The notes beneath the pieces are model-generated. The model worked only from the letters and a program-made list of their open reading frames with translations. It did no database searches and was not told the origin of the DNA. Position numbers and translations under genes: made by a program. Source: Burhinus oedicnemus (Eukaryota; Chordata; Aves; Charadriiformes; Burhinidae). Taken from it: DNA of 64,000 bases. Where the stretch lies: positions 1,179,122 to 1,243,121 of the forward strand of contig VFFE01007186.1 in assembly GCA_008921705.1 (NCBI GenBank), in the 5' to 3' direction. Shown here one piece after another: positions 1 to 14,400 of the stretch (position 1 is the stretch's first letter; every line of letters begins with the position of its first letter).

Positions 1-3000
1 AGATGATTAAGGGACCTGGGATTTCAGGTTTTCCCACAGAGTGAATATTGTAACATACATTATACTTCTATTTCTGTTCTTGCTGTATTTTTCATGGAGG
101 GTGAAAAAGGAATTCTGTTAATCTTTTCAATAATCTGTCTATAAACTCGTTTTACTTCTCTACCACTGAAAAAAAAATTTGTTATTCCTTTACCTCACAG
201 TTGTAAAATAATTAAGATGCACCTCAGAAGAACAAAGCAAGCCAGATGAAAAAGCCATGTGTGCAAAAAATCACTATGGATTTGAACTGACATTTTAGAA
301 AAGATTAGTGTATTTCCCTGTTATCTTTTGTTTTTGTAAAATTCTATACCTGTGTGTTGATTCTTTAGGATGCCCTGTGGGTAGAGTCTGATGAGATGAA
401 ACGTGTCATCCAGCTGTCTCCATCCAAGACTGATCCATGGAACTCCAATTTACTGTCAACTTTTAACTTTTCAGTACTATTTTGCTGTCTGAAGGTTTCT
501 TAAAGGTTTAGCCAATGCAAACTACACCTTAAATCTGCTATTGTAGCAGTACTGGATAACTTTTTGTTGCTGAAGATGAATGGCCCACATACATTTGTAT
601 CTTGGATATTCTTAATGTATCCTGAATATTCCCCTCCTGTTTCTTCTAAACAAATTGAAGCATTAGAAGTAGTTTCTGAAAATGTGGGATTACTCAATGC
701 TTTTATTTCACAGGTGTTACCTTTCTCATCTGCTTTCTAGAGCATATGCTGCTTCAACCTTTTACTTTGACCAGCTGTGGCTCTACCTAAACCTATGTTC
801 CACCCTTATGACTCCTAGGTTGATATGTACTTTCCCGCGCACTAAGCAAAGGAAGCTCAATTAGAATAACACATCTCCCATCTTTTTCTTTTCTGAGTTA
901 GTAAAAATACTACCTCTGCAGAAGAAATTTTTTGTACTCCTATGTGACCTGTGATAAGGTCACTCTTTACAGTATTGGTTTATTGAGTATCGAACGACGT
1001 TAGAAGACATGCTGGTTTGTAACATATAGCTGAATTTCCTTCACTGTGCTCCTTTATTTCTAATTACTGTCTGCTGGGAAAAAATAAATTTATGTAACAC
1101 AGTAAATACAAAATATGAAACACAATGTTTTAAATAGCATGCGATTGTATCTAAGCCACAAGTACTAGTCATGTTTTAATTAACCAATGCTTGACATTAA
1201 AAATTCTGAGTGTACATACATCAATTTGTACTACCCTTCTAATGACTGCATTTAAAGGCTTGTAGTTTTCATTACTACCTGTCAGAAAAAGGAGAATGTG
1301 AAGAATTTGCTGTCCCTAAGTTTCTTGGAACAAAGTTTTTTCACTTACAGTGGCAACAAAAGTGAAAAATAGTATGATTACTGATTTAAAATTGAGTGGA
1401 AATCTGTGGAGAAGTTGAACAACACACTTTCTCCCTTATTTTGATCTCTGTATTTGTTGACTCAGAATGCATCTTTCAGGTCCTGTGATTATATCACCAG
1501 GGAAGTATTTTTCTCTTCTTCAAAAATACAGATAGATTAATTGATTTCACTAGACATGCTTAAATGTTCTTGTATCATAACCTTATATAAATATCTGTAC
1601 CAGTTCCACCAGTTTTGCTATAACAAACACAAAATAGCAGTCATCATCATCACCACAATTTTTCAAACCTATTGTGTCATTTTACTGTATCAATATTTTA
1701 CTGCTTTTATTCACAAATCATGTCAGTTGCCCTAATTTCTTTTCATTTCACACCAAATGTTTTCACACTGAATTCAACCTTTAATCTGAGGAAAACTGCA
1801 ACAACAAAATACTCAATAAAGCCACCACCTTTCAGCTTTCCAGTCCTACCTTAAAAAGTTCTAATAATATGATATCAGTTAGGCAGGTCATGTGTATTTC
1901 TTGATGGTTCTCCCTCTCATCTCTCACCAAATCTATACTATTTACTAAAAAAAAATTACTATTGCAGTGACTGCAAATGTTCACACATTCAGGTCCAAGC
2001 AAAGAAGCATTTTCAGGAAACAACAACAACAAAAAAAGATGTAGAAGAAGAAAAAAGGAAAGAATGATTCCTAATGCTGCCTTCCAATCATACTTATTTT
2101 TTTCTAAAGTAGTAATTTTATTTTGAAATTAATCTAAATTAAAATGAATAATTTAAAAAATGGAAAGAAATATTTCTTGTTTTGTTTCATTTAAATATTT
2201 TGGGTGGAACAAAGTGTTGGGTGGTTTTAGTCAAATTGTTGTCAGTTTAGAACAGAGACTTGATCATTCAATAAAATTCATTGTTTGGATAGCTCTTGCC
2301 CAAAGCTGACTGATTAGGTAGTGATCACATAGTTATCCTGTGGTTAAACATTCTATTGTTTTTGTTGGTTTTGTTCACAATCTTATCTACCCTGTCCAGG
2401 TTCTTCCATTTACTTATTTGTTCTACCCAGCTATTCTAGCCTTATATTCTTTGGAGGAAAGTCTTATTCTCTTTATATCTGTACTGTGTATAAAATGACA
2501 GACATATAACCTAACAGACTCTAATATATTGTATACGTCAATAATAGTTCTGTCTTCTTTGTCACAGTTCTTATTATTTATTATACCAAGTTAGTCATTC
2601 TTCTGCTATAACCCACTGAAAGGATCAAGAGTATTCTTAGTAGTGCAAATAACTTTCTTCAGCAGTGTTTTAAAACTGTGAATTACCCTTTTTAAGGAAA
2701 ATCTCTGATTTTATTGCCAGCCTCCCAAGATTTCACGGCTCATACCTGCAGCACTAAACTCATAGAAAGAGAACTCGGTAGACTGTGACAGAGACCTATA
2801 TTTTTTCAGAGCATTTGAACAGGGATTTAATTTTAGCACAATTAAAAAGAAGTGCTAGCTATAATGATGATGATTAATCCTGTCTTTGGGCCACCACGGC
2901 ATCACACAGAGTCTGGAGGAGATTTGGACTAATGCAGTGTGGATGAGACTGATGTACGTGAGATTTTCTCTGAGGAAAGAGGGAGTGAACCAATCTGTAC

Positions 3001-6000
3001 CAACTGCTTGAGGAACAAGAGCTGCTACTTAGACAAATATCTGAGTTGGGCTGGAGGTGCTAAGTACAAAAATTAAAGTTAGCTAAGTTACCTGCAGGCA
3101 ACCAAATTATGACCCTTCTTACTCTCCCCAGAGACTTCCACTCAATTATTATTAAACTATAGAGATGTGCAAGGTTCTTAGTGAAGTTATTTCCTGAGTT
3201 TTCTCTGTTCCTCCATTTATATTCATATACATGTGAGGGAGAGGCAGAATGAAAACCTACAGATATTCCCAAACTGGTAAACCTCCAGTCAGATCTCACA
3301 CTTTTTCAGGCACCCACGTCAATCATCTGCAAAATAAATCTACAGAGAACCAAACTTCATTAGTTCTGCTGCTCAAAGAGCTACTTATTTTTCTCCTGAA
3401 TTTCTAATTTCATATTCTCTCTAGAACACTATTCTCTGAAGGTGGAATGGAGCAGGTACTGTGGTTTAGATGGAATTCTGAGCCGTAAATCTGGCCTTTC
3501 CAATACTTATTTGTATTTCTTGTTTTGGAAAGTATCAAAAGATATAATTCTTGAAGACACATGTTGAATCTGGCATCACCTCTGTAAAACTACATGCCTT
3601 TAAGTTTTTTATATGTGTGTGTATATATATCTATGTATATTCATTTCAGGAAAAGGTAGTATCTCTGTATTGAAAAATATTTTTTGCTACATATGATATT
3701 GCATATTTTATCTATGATTATCTACATCTAGTACTTTTGTTTTTATTATAGTTGCCTCTATATTTTCTTCCAGTTTTTAATAAACAATGCACTAAAATTA
3801 ATTAAGCACACATTAATAAGTTAACTAAAATTTTTCTATAGATCTTTGAGCCAGAAGTGTATTGGCAGCTGTAGCACATAGGTTGAAAGCTATCAGCTGT
3901 AATGTTATTCTGGTACTATAGTAACAGATTGCAGAGAAAGGCAGTAGTTCTAGGAACACTGCCATGTCTCTTCCTCATTACGTAGTGTGGATTTAACTGG
4001 AAACATTATATGCTGTATCAACTTGGCTATCTATTTCATGTCATGTGAATGTTACCTAAGTCAAATTTACAAACTTGAGCAGTATTAGAATGCCTTAGTT
4101 ATACACACATGTACCTAGGGAGATAATTTTTAGCAAGAAAGAATAAACAAATTCACAGAGTATTTTGTGATGAGTGAGCCAATTGCTGATTACAAGGAAA
4201 ACACCAAATAATAATCTGATTAGAGCTTGGTATTTAATGTGAGGCTCAGCTGTCCTAACACAAGTGACACTGACATGCAGCTGGAATGATAATTGGAGTA
4301 AGTTCACATGCACTAATTCCCCTTCTAATAATACCATAAAGAGACTGTAACATCAATATCACTATATTCTACTTGTGATAATGGCATAAGACACTCGACA
4401 GGCCAAAAAGATCACTGAGTCATGACCTCAGTCAGCCGGTATAAAACTTTTTGGTATGAAATTTAAAAATGTGGTCCATGTGAATAATTTTTAATGAAGA
4501 TTGAATTTGGAAGTATCTGGAAGTAACATTATTTAAAAAAATAATTGTTGTTCTCTGTGTTTCAAAAACAAAAAATTGGCAATGCTCTCTCTTCTTTCAG
4601 TTACAGACATAAAATTAGGGTAAATTAAATCTCACTTTTTTAATAGCTCTTGATGCAAGACTGATCTCTGAAGCAATTTATGACATTCATTTTTAAGAAA
4701 ACTTCTGCATTGCCTGTTTCCATTCTGTATGTGTTACCACTGTTATTATTCTAGTAAAATATTATAATTTTTCCTGTGTAATACTGTAAAAGTAATCATT
4801 CTTATAATATTTAGCTGATATCAAAATGGCAGAACCATACAAATTTTTGGATCTTTATCACTGAGGTGTCACTTATCACTTTACGTCAAAAATCAAAATA
4901 ATATAGAGAGAAATGATAGGGTTTACCCTGTTTTTTAACATAAAACGGTAGCATTAAAGTGTAACCAGTCATTGAATTTCAGATCTAATTTAATTATACA
5001 AAGAAAGTTTTAAATTTAGTGAAGTATTCATCATACCAGAAACAGAATAATGGCATATAAAGTGAAATTACCTAGCATAGGGTCAATTAAAATTTTGCTT
5101 CAAATATTCTGGGTTGTTATATTATTTCTCATTCATTAAATATCATTAAGACCTCCATCCTGCAAACTGTAAAAATTCTATGCACTGCAAAGAGTAACTT
5201 TAGAGCTTCATTGGCCTCGAAAGTCCTCTGGTGCCTGAAGTTCTGTTTCTAGGCATAAGCAAAAGTTCTTTAGTTTAAGTCACGCAGAACAATTCAGTGC
5301 CTGCAACACAATAGAAGCCGTCCTTAAACCAAAACAATAGGTGTCCTGTACCTATTGCTCATGTCATATATAATCTAGTAGTTTCTTGATCACATTCATG
5401 TCAATCAACTATCAGGATTTTATCTACTTTTCCTTATAGACAATAGAAGCTTATATCCATTGGAATTAATGAGTCTACGGGCAAAAGCCCATGTGACTAT
5501 GTAGGTCATACATATAAAAACGTATGCCTATGGTAGTCACAAAAGAGCTTTGCATTGATTGTACACACATTCAAGTGTATATCTAAGTGCCTATATAAAT
5601 GTAAAATATTACATAATTTATTAAAAACAAAACATAAATTTCAAAAAATCTAGTCTGATGTATATCTGTTTGGGCGTCTAATTTATTCTTATTTACCCTA
5701 TGTGTCAGAGACTTATTTTTTTTTCTGTTGATGTTGTCTTATTCTTACAGCATTGAATAATGTCAACATCTGGGATTTTATTTTTTATTTTTTATCACTT
5801 CACGCTGTAAAATATTGGAAAGAAAGTCCTTGGAGTTAAGCGTAGTTCATTTCTCAATATAATTACTTATAAACAAATTAAAAAATTAAACAAGTATTAT
5901 TAACAAATTTGCACATACATAGTGGTTTAAAGAGAGTTAATGTAAAATAAAAATAAACTGAATGAATGTATGGCTAACAAAATTCTAAAAAAATGAATAA

Positions 6001-7456
6001 TAATGTAACAATTGATGTATTTGAGGAAATATTTTGAAATTATTCCTTTGACATTAACAACAGGACATAAGTAGGTCTTGCTTACCAATTTTGCACACAG
6101 AGAAAAGAATTTTTTCTGTGAAGAATACTAATTGAGCTTTGAAATTTTCCCACATAGTACTTTTCTTGTCTTAATGACAGATATTTGAGAGGCTCTTGTC
6201 ATTTAATTAAAATTAAAACTTTGTTTTAAAAATAATTACATTAACAACAACAAAACGAAATGAAACTTTTTTCAACAGATTTGAGTGAATTACAGAAGGC
6301 CCTGCATGAATATTCTTATATTAATGAATTTAACTTGCATGAGCTGTATTTTATCACCTTATTTTAATTTCTAAAAAATATTTACATTAAAAATGGAGAA
6401 GTAACAAGTTATTTTGGTCACTAGACTGTAGATACAGAGAATAAATTTTATTTCAAAATGACTGCAAATCACCTGATAAGGTTTTTATTTGGTTTTGTAT
6501 ATGATTTTTCTTGTTCTTTTATCTTTGGTTAGACTCAGAGTTGTCATTACAGTTAATTTACACTTTAATTGCAGATGTAAACCCAAGAAGAAAATTACAT
6601 GATGAGAATGAAATGAGTATTATAAGTTGCAAAGTTTTATACATCAATTATATTTGCTTTGACCCAGCTCAGATTAAATTTGGTGAAGGAGACTGTATGG
6701 CAATATTTGCCATTACTTATTTTCTAATTGCTATGGAGTTCCATTAAATAACACTGTGGTATCCTCTTCAAATGCAGCATCTCTGCATGAGCAAGCAATT
6801 ACATGTAAAGTGGATAATATGCAATTACTAAATATTCTGGACTGGCTGTTTTTCTTTATTTATTTATTTTTATAAAGAAAGACACTCAGGAAAAAAGATT
6901 TTATATTAATTTTTATAAGATAGGTTGATCTTAGATTTCTGCTCTCTAGTCCTTAACAAAATTTGTTGGAATTTTCATGTTGATTCAGGAAGGATTAATA
7001 ATTATGGTCTGTCATTCATTTTCCTTGTGTTTTGCTGCTCCCTGTCATGAAATCACGAAGATGTGTAAAGTGAGTGTGTCACTTGGCCTCATGGAATTGA
7101 ACTTTGTCTCTGAGGTGAAACACCTGATTTTACCTAGCAATTCTCAATTTTTTTAATTCAAAAATTTAAAGTTTTTTTAAAATTTCTTTTTCTTTTCCTG
7201 TGCATTGGTGACTCCGCTGACAGTCAAGGAAAATCAAGCAGAAAAATTACTGTTTTTCTTCATTTCATTGTATTATACTGTAATATGCTTTTCAGGTTAC
7301 ATTTTTCTTAGCAATAGGAGGTAGTGTTTACAAAAGTATAAATGATTTCTTTACGTTCAGGAAAAGAACACATAACATTAAAGAATCCTGTAATTCAGAC
7401 TCTCTTTCCCTGACTCACTGAGAGCTGATTTCCTAAAACTAAGAAGGAGCCCAACC
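1..7456. other. AT-rich unique sequence without recognised genes
   Basis: I see no coding region, RNA gene or recognisable transposon here. Open frames are short and look like chance. A small alternating TG/TA microsatellite sits at about 3610-3640. Poly-A and poly-T runs of up to about 10 bases and short AAC or AT simple repeats are scattered through it. Very old repeats could be present but unreadable by eye. Confidence 0.6.
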
Positions 7457-8290
7457 ACAGAATCACAGAATCACAGGGGCTGGAAGGGACCTCTGGAGAT
7501 CATCTAGCCCAACCCCCCTGCCAGAGCAGGGTCACCTACAGCAGGCTGTGCAGGGTGGCGTCCAGGCAGGTTTTGAATGTCTCCAGAGTCAGAGACTCCA
7601 CCACCTCTCTGGGCAGCCTCTTCCAGTGCTCTGCCACCCTCAAAGTCAAGAAGTTCCTTCTCACGTTTAGATGGAACTTCCTATGGTCAAGTTTGTGCCC
7701 ATTACCTCTTGTCCTATCACTGGGCACCATTGGTGCCCAGACTGATGCCATCCTCCCGGCACCCTCCCTTTAAGTATTTATAAGCATTGATGAGATCCCC
7801 TCTGAGACTTCTCTTCTCCAAACTCAAAAGACCCAAGTCCCTCAGCCTTTCCTCATAAGAAAGATGTTCCTGTCCCCTAATCACCTTTGTAGCCCTCTGC
7901 TGTACCCTCTCCAGCACTTCCCTGTCCTTCTTGAACTGGGGAGCCCAGAACTGGACACAGTACTCCAGGTGAGGCCTCACCAGGGCACAGTAGAGGTGGA
8001 GGATAACCTCCCTCAACCTGCTTGCCACACACCTCTTGATGCACCCCAGGATGCCATTGGCCTTCTTGGCCACAAGGGCACATTGCTGGCTCATGGTCAT
8101 CCTGCTGTCTACCAGGACTCCTAGGTCCCTTTCCACCAAGCTGCTTTCCAGCAGGTCAGCCCCTAACCTGTACTGGTGCATGGGGTTATTGCTTCCCAGG
8201 TACAGTACCCTACACTTGCTTTTGTTGAACTTCATGAGGTTTCTCTCTGTCCAACTCTCCAGCCTGTCCATACTGCTCATACTGAATACA
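7457..8290 (-). mobile_element. CR1 LINE, 5'-truncated 3' part
   Basis: This is a CR1 non-LTR retrotransposon on the minus strand. Its 3' end is at about 7457, where the repeated acagaatc tail is seen. The family's conserved 3' segment follows (ggctggaagggacctctgg, 7479 onward). The body reads as the C-terminal part of ORF2, beginning in the RT thumb region (DRLESW then [16 protein letters not shown]). The palm motifs and endonuclease are absent, so the copy is 5'-truncated, as is usual for CR1. The 5' boundary is fuzzy at 8270-8290, where similarity to the 62-kb copy fades. I see no target-site duplication, which is normal for CR1. Confidence 0.93.
7536..8290 (-). pseudogene. CR1 ORF2 C-terminal remnant, frameshifted
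   Basis: The ORF2 tail is read in two frames. From about 8270 down to 7740 it runs from DRLESW through the RT thumb and connecting region ([25 protein letters not shown]). A small indel near 7717-7750, where the 62-kb copy has a short SLFAVVPSD segment, shifts the frame. The last about 70 codons ([17 protein letters not shown] to the stop at 7536) continue in another frame. With no palm domain and a frameshift it cannot encode an active reverse transcriptase. The terminal [10 protein letters not shown] matches the natural ORF2 end seen in the 40-kb and 62-kb copies. Confidence 0.9.
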
Positions 8291-9335
8291 GAGATCTCTT
8301 TTGATTGCAGGTCTAGTGCTCTAAGTGTTAATGAATGTGTGTAAGTGTTTGTTAAGGGTAGGTAATTCCAAATCATGGGAAAACTTTGATCCACCTGGTA
8401 GTCTACTTTTCCCATTTTATTAAAGTTTTCTGGACTTCTGAATGTCCTACCATTGAATAGCAGTCACAACATGCCATAGAATGGTCTGGTTTATGTAGCA
8501 ACAGTTTAAACTGAATTTAAGAGCTCAATTTCCTATTACATTTTGGCAATTTTAATTACAATACATCCTTTGCTTTTCTGCAGTATTTATTGTTAAAATG
8601 GTAGACACTCATTTCTCTGTAGTTTTGGGGTTTTTTTCAAACATTTGAAGATACCCTACCTTTCACCCTACCTAATCCTACGGTTGCCCTGCAAGGTTTA
8701 TGTCTTAATTAGTTAAAAAACCTTTAAGCACATGCACCTGGGAGATGACATATTGATTTAGATACATCAGGAATATAGTGGATCTGAAATAATTTTCCAT
8801 TTCTTGGCAGAACATCCTTCTCACTATAAGTTAAAGTAATTCTGAAATGGAATAACTCGGCTCTTGCTAGTGCTTTAGCAGATGTTTAATTATATAAAGG
8901 AAAAACTGAACATTATAAGGAAGAATTGATAGAACTATATTCCAGATACCATATAGTTTAGTTAAAAGCCAGCACATTGAAAAGGTGGAACAAGAACAGT
9001 GTTTCAGCTGTCGACAAAAGCATCCAAATCCCTTTACCATAGTTACAGTTGCTACTGCAACCCAGAAAGAATGGTATTTGTCCATTGCGTTGCCCAGAAG
9101 AATCACTCAGCGACTCTAAGGAGCAGTGAGATAGAAGAGGTGTACCTTAAAAGCCAGAATGATTCACTGCAGCTCTAGATAAAACATAGGTAGGAATTGG
9201 CAGAGTTGAATTCTCATCTTTCACATTTGCTTAGGGAAAATATATCTAAGGTGAATATCCCAGCTACAGAGGGGACTGAAGGTCGATATAACAATTTTTC
9301 TTTTCTAACAAATGTGTAACTTATTCTCTTCTCCC
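8291..9335. other. unique AT-rich sequence
   Basis: Nothing recognisable between the CR1 and the TTCCC microsatellite. The only long open frame (minus strand, 8867-9106) has no visible protein features and no splice or promoter context. Confidence 0.6.
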
Positions 9336-9415
9336 TTCCCTTCCCTTCCCTTCCCTTCCCTTCCCTTCCCTTCCCTTCCCTTCCCTTCCCTTCCCTTCCC
9401 TTCCCTTCCCTTCCC
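9336..9415 (+). repeat. (TTCCC)16 pentanucleotide microsatellite
   Basis: Sixteen perfect TTCCC units run uninterrupted for 80 bp, preceded by an imperfect tctccc. One strand is pure pyrimidine and the other pure purine (GGGAA), a composition known to favour triplex (H-DNA) and G-rich structures. The perfect array suggests recent expansion and probable length polymorphism. A minus-strand open frame made of G-R-E-G-K repeats is only the translation of this array. Confidence 0.98.
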
Positions 9416-11235
9416 ATTTTTATCTTAAGTAGAGAGGATTAAAAAGCTAAAATTATGGATTCATTCCAGCTAAGTGTAGGCACTTGGTTGAGGATCCTAT
9501 GCTAAGATCCTAATCATTCAAGGTTTATCCTAAAGTTGCCTCCTGGGAGCAATTAAGACCTTAGTTGACTGAAATAACCAGCTGTAAAAGCCCTTCACTG
9601 TTCATATTATATCTGTAAAGCTTGTGGGATAAATCTGTACCAAATATTTAATTTGGGGTTTAATGGATCTGTCATGTTGAATGGAAGACTTTTTCCAAAG
9701 AAAAAAACTAAGCAAGCAGAAATATTTCAAACAAACCATTCTTGGTACTGTTAAAAAAATGAAAAATTTTCACTCAAATTACTTAAGAATTATATAGTCA
9801 GTTTATTATGTACAAGAACTCTTGTATTTATATTCCTCTTAAAAAGGTATTTATGTTGGGATGAGTTTCTGTTAAAATATTTACAGTAGGAATTGATTTG
9901 ATCCCAAGTGTTTAAATAGTTGGTCAACTTTTACTACAACTTAAGCAATGAAGCAATGCAAAGTTTTCAGGTAAAAAAGTGGTACTGTGGCAAGAGCAAG
10001 CCCCTTGGCTTTCATTGAAATTGTAATTTCTTCTCACTTTTTAAAAGGGATTTTCAGTAAGACTTTTTAAAAAATGCTTTGTAAAACTACTAAAAATCTC
10101 CTGTGTTTCTGTTAGCATCTAGTATTTTCAGTTTCCTTCTTTTCAAGTCATTAATTTTCATCCACCTGGGTAACAGCAGAAGTCATAGCTGTGTGCTTCT
10201 TCAAAGAATAGACATGATCCATCATATTAATTTGTGGGGCCACTATTTATAAGAACTAATGGTATTGCTAATAAAGGAGCATAAGCCTGTGGTAAATTAA
10301 AAATAAAACAAACACAAATTTTCTTTGGCTCACCTGATATTGTTAATTTAAATGCCAGATACCACATATAAACTTAAAAGACTTGCAAGAACCATATAAT
10401 TTCTTTTTTTGAAAAAGACTTCCATGTATCCTCTAATATCATTATCATCCATAAACGTGACCTTAGCACACCGATTTTTACTTCTAATACTACTATAATC
10501 TTGGAAGAAATCTCACACTTAATGCTTATACTTTCCATGATTTCAAAAAGCTGATGACCATTCAAACTACATTGGCTTATGAATTTCAAATTTGTGAGGC
10601 ATTTCAGAAACACAGCAGTGCCTTGAAGACAAAGATATACTGCTTAAAAAAACACCATTTGTGTGCTGTCACAACAAACTGAAACAAATTGAAAATGTTT
10701 TCTTTCTAACAATGTACAAGCCTAGCCAAGGCTTGATTCAACACAACTCATTGAACAGTACCTTTAAACAGCTTGTCATATTTTTCAGCTCATAATTTTA
10801 TATCTTGTATTGGGTTTCCAGAAAAATCTGTAAAATTTTATTTTCTGAATGATATTTCAGGTTGTGATTATCTGTTTTGATCATAGTAAATTCAGCCTTT
10901 TTTTTTTTTTCCCTAACTTGGATTGTTACAGAGTGTTCAAGTCAAATTAAGACATTTAGGATAAAATGTTCTGTCAACAGTGGTTTTACATTAATTTGGT
11001 TTGTGATCTCCAGCTGTCCTTCCCAACTGCCCATTTATGATATCTACTCTTCCCCCACCAACTCTCTCATGGTGCCCTTAGTTCTATACCATATTCAGGT
11101 TATTCCAATTTACAAAGACGTCTCCCTGAAATACCATGAGCTCATTCCCACGGTGTTTGCTCCTCCAGGTTCTCCCTGATACTCCTTAGGTCCACACATC
11201 ACCATACTCTCAGCTTTTTCCATGTCTCTCACTAC
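9416..11235. other. unique AT-rich sequence
   Basis: I see no gene, RNA or transposon. Short A and T runs occur, for example at 10900-10911. The longest open frames (10374-10613 minus, 10877-11179 plus) show no recognisable domain. Confidence 0.6.
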
Positions 11236-11497
11236 TAGGAAAAGGTCTCAAGTTGCACCAGGGGAGATTTAGATTGGATATTAGAAAAAATTTATTCACT
11301 GAGAGGATTGTCAGGCACTGGAACAGGCTGCCCAGGGAAGTGGCTGAGTCACCATCCCTGGAGGTATTTAAAAGACGTATAGATGTGGTGCTGAGAGACA
11401 TAGATTAGTGGTGGAGTTAGCAGTGTTAGGTTGATGGTTGGACTCAATGGCCTTAAGGACCTTTTCCAACATAAATGATTCTATGATTCTATGATTT
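11236..11497 (+). mobile_element. CR1 LINE 3' end fragment
   Basis: A 5'-truncated CR1 tail. It starts with the family segment ggtctcaagttgcacca and runs through ggcactggaacaggctgccc (end of ORF2, [12 protein letters not shown] in other copies). It has the 3' UTR ggttggactcaatggcctt and ends in attctatgattctatgatt. The 3' UTR belongs to a different subfamily from the 7.4, 40 and 62 kb copies, whose tail is attctgtg with a ctagatgatctccagagg segment. It matches instead the short minus-strand CR1 end at 16.24 kb. Confidence 0.93.
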
Positions 11498-14400
11498 TAC
11501 AGGTACTTTGCCTGCAACTCAAGATAAAGGCAGCAAATGCTGCAATTGTTTTGGAGCTATATGCAGTCTCTTTGGCTCTTTAACATGCTTATGCTTATTG
11601 GTCTTCTAGGTGCTGCCACCCAGTTGATGGTTGACCAGATGAACAGCTAATTCCACTCTGGAATGCTAGGGAATGCTCCCTTTCATTTATACGTATTCTT
11701 ATAACTACTTACTTTCATAAAACTTTTGGGCTGGTTATACCTTTGAGAATTCTATCTTTCTGTCGAGTTTGATTGAAATTGGATAAGGTATTGGTGAGTT
11801 ACCTTCAAGAACAGAGGAGTGCTAGAGAGGCAGAGATAAACATGAAGTAACATCAGGTGGTCTGGATATTCAGATAATGTTAGAAAGCCTTATTGTACAT
11901 AGAACTTGGGTGTTATTTTATCTATGAGTAAAGCATAGTTCTTCAAAAGTGGATTTAACAAAATTGGTTTTTAACAAAAGACCCGTGTTACTAGCAGAAA
12001 ATATCCCTTTAGTTCCCATGAGAGGCCACAGAAAATTCTAATTTACATAGACAGAAACCCTTCCCACCTACTACCACTGAAACAGCTGATATATATATTT
12101 TAAAACCTGATTTCAATGGAGTTTTGTAAGAGCACTTATTGTAGTCTAAAGGATCAATTTCACCAACCTCACTGACATTTTTTACTGGGATAAAATTTTT
12201 TAATAGTCTCTTGAAACGCCACTAGCATTTATTATTTTTACTATGCAGTTCAAGATTGAAGTTAATGCCATACTTTGACAAATTATTTTAAAAGTATTTT
12301 GTGTAACAGCTAACAGAAAAAACTTTATTGTATTTAAGTTTTGATGGAATGTTACTGTGCAGAAGAATAATACGGTCATTACTCTTGCATCTTATAAGAG
12401 AGGCAAGTTGTCTACAGAAGATAAGCTACAGTACCATTGAAAAAAAAAAAAGTAATTTTAATGACAGACTGCCCACCAAACATTAAACTGCAAAACCTAG
12501 ACGTCATGGGAGTGACAGACCTCACTTCATAGATTTCTGTAGCATCTTGCAAACAGCTGCAGATCCAGTTATCTTGTACAACTGCTACCATCTGAAAATT
12601 TTCTAACATCACTGTTTATCACTATATTTTTCCAGAATATATATTAATATCTTGAACAGACTAGAACCTGGAGAAAGGTTCTGGCAAGCTTTCTGCTAAC
12701 TTCTGTCCATGGTAGAAATAGCTCATGTTCTTCCACTGTTTGTTTTCTACCCTTTTATTTCAAAGTCTTGAGGGCATTTAAAACCTGTGTGAGTCACTTT
12801 GTGAAAAAGTTTTTTGAAAAGCTGAGTATGTGTACCAGATCATTTTATTCACATACTTGTTGCCTCTCAGACAACTCACACTAAGACATGACTCTCCCCT
12901 GCAGCAAGTTACGGTTCCTGATGAGTTACAAATTTTAAAACAATTACTTTTTATGGGTTTAGAAAGTTCTTATAAAGTTTTTTTATTTCTCAGCATTATT
13001 GTAATTTACACTTACATGTAACTTGTCACATCTTATATGCTCTTTTAATTTTCTTAATTTGTATGCATGTATCTTCCACTTGAAAGTTTTTTTCCTATGT
13101 CTATTAAGATCCCTTATTCAGCTGTTTAAACTGACTTTCAGCCACAGTGACTTTTTCCTTCTTTCAGAATTCCTTTGATCAGCAGCATGTTTTTAAGTAT
13201 CTATTGCTGACATTTTAAAAAACTCTACAGCCTGCATGAAATCTTCTTGCCCTTTAAATGCTTCATTTTGTTCCTGTTACATAGCACTCTCGTATTTAAT
13301 TTCTCTTTCCTAGATAGCATCATAGAGGTTTTGGGTTTGGGGTGGGTTTGTTTTTTTTTGTTACTGAGACAGTATTGATTTAGAGTGTACTGTGACCAGA
13401 GATGTAGACATTTTTTTGGGGTAGCTACATCTTGAACCAAAATATCAAGATCAAGAACTAAAGATCAAGAATGATACTGAACAAAATGACTGTGGATTGT
13501 CTAATCATTTTATCCAAGAAACAATCTTTTACTGTGTCTAAAACATGTTGCACCATGGAAAGACATTTGTCAGTTTATACACTGGCAATTGGACCCTCCT
13601 ATTCATACTTGTATTTTCACAGCCTCTCCAATCGTGTTTAAGTATGACATATTTATGAGACGGATTATATCACATAGTACCTGTCATACTAGAGACTTGA
13701 GTGATGTCCTGTGAGATCTTTTCCAATCATATGTTCTCCTGATTTCATGAAATTCATTTTTTTGGCTTAAGATAGATACATTTGCAGTATCAGGGTATGT
13801 ATTATATATTAATCACATTTGGAAGCTACCTGAAATATGTAAATATGATTACTCACTGATATTAAATACAATTATATAACTTAACTTTTGAAGGTATTTA
13901 GGTGATTAGTGAGAAAAAATAATGAGAGATTGCACAAGTAACTGTGCATAAAAAAATAAAATATTGAAAGTGGAATTGTGTGCATAAATAATGTTTACCA
14001 GTGGAAAAATCACTGTGCATGACTGAAAGCAGTGAGTTCTTCCCATTGACTTTGTATGGACAACTATCAAACATGTAAATATAGGAAAAAAAACCTTCCT
14101 TCCCTAACTTTTCTATATGATTGACAGAAGATGTGAAACTTACTATAGAAAAATCATATTCTTACAGAGGGACAAATGCTTTAATATTGCAGCTTGTTAT
14201 ACGAATAATATTTGTCAATATTTTGATATTTAAGAACATTTTTTATAGAAAAAGTTTTTCAATAAAAAGCATAAGTTAACAAATGCTTCAAGTTCTCATT
14301 TTTTACACCGGAAACCATAAATGTTAGAGAATTTGTCCTGCTTACTATATAGAAGCATCCGCCAACAGGAAAGCATAATTTTTCCTTGTTACATGTTTTT

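Noticed and set aside
9214..9417. Minus-strand frame of repeated G-R-E-G-K residues
   Set aside because: It is the translation of the (TTCCC)16 microsatellite plus flanks, with no other coding evidence.
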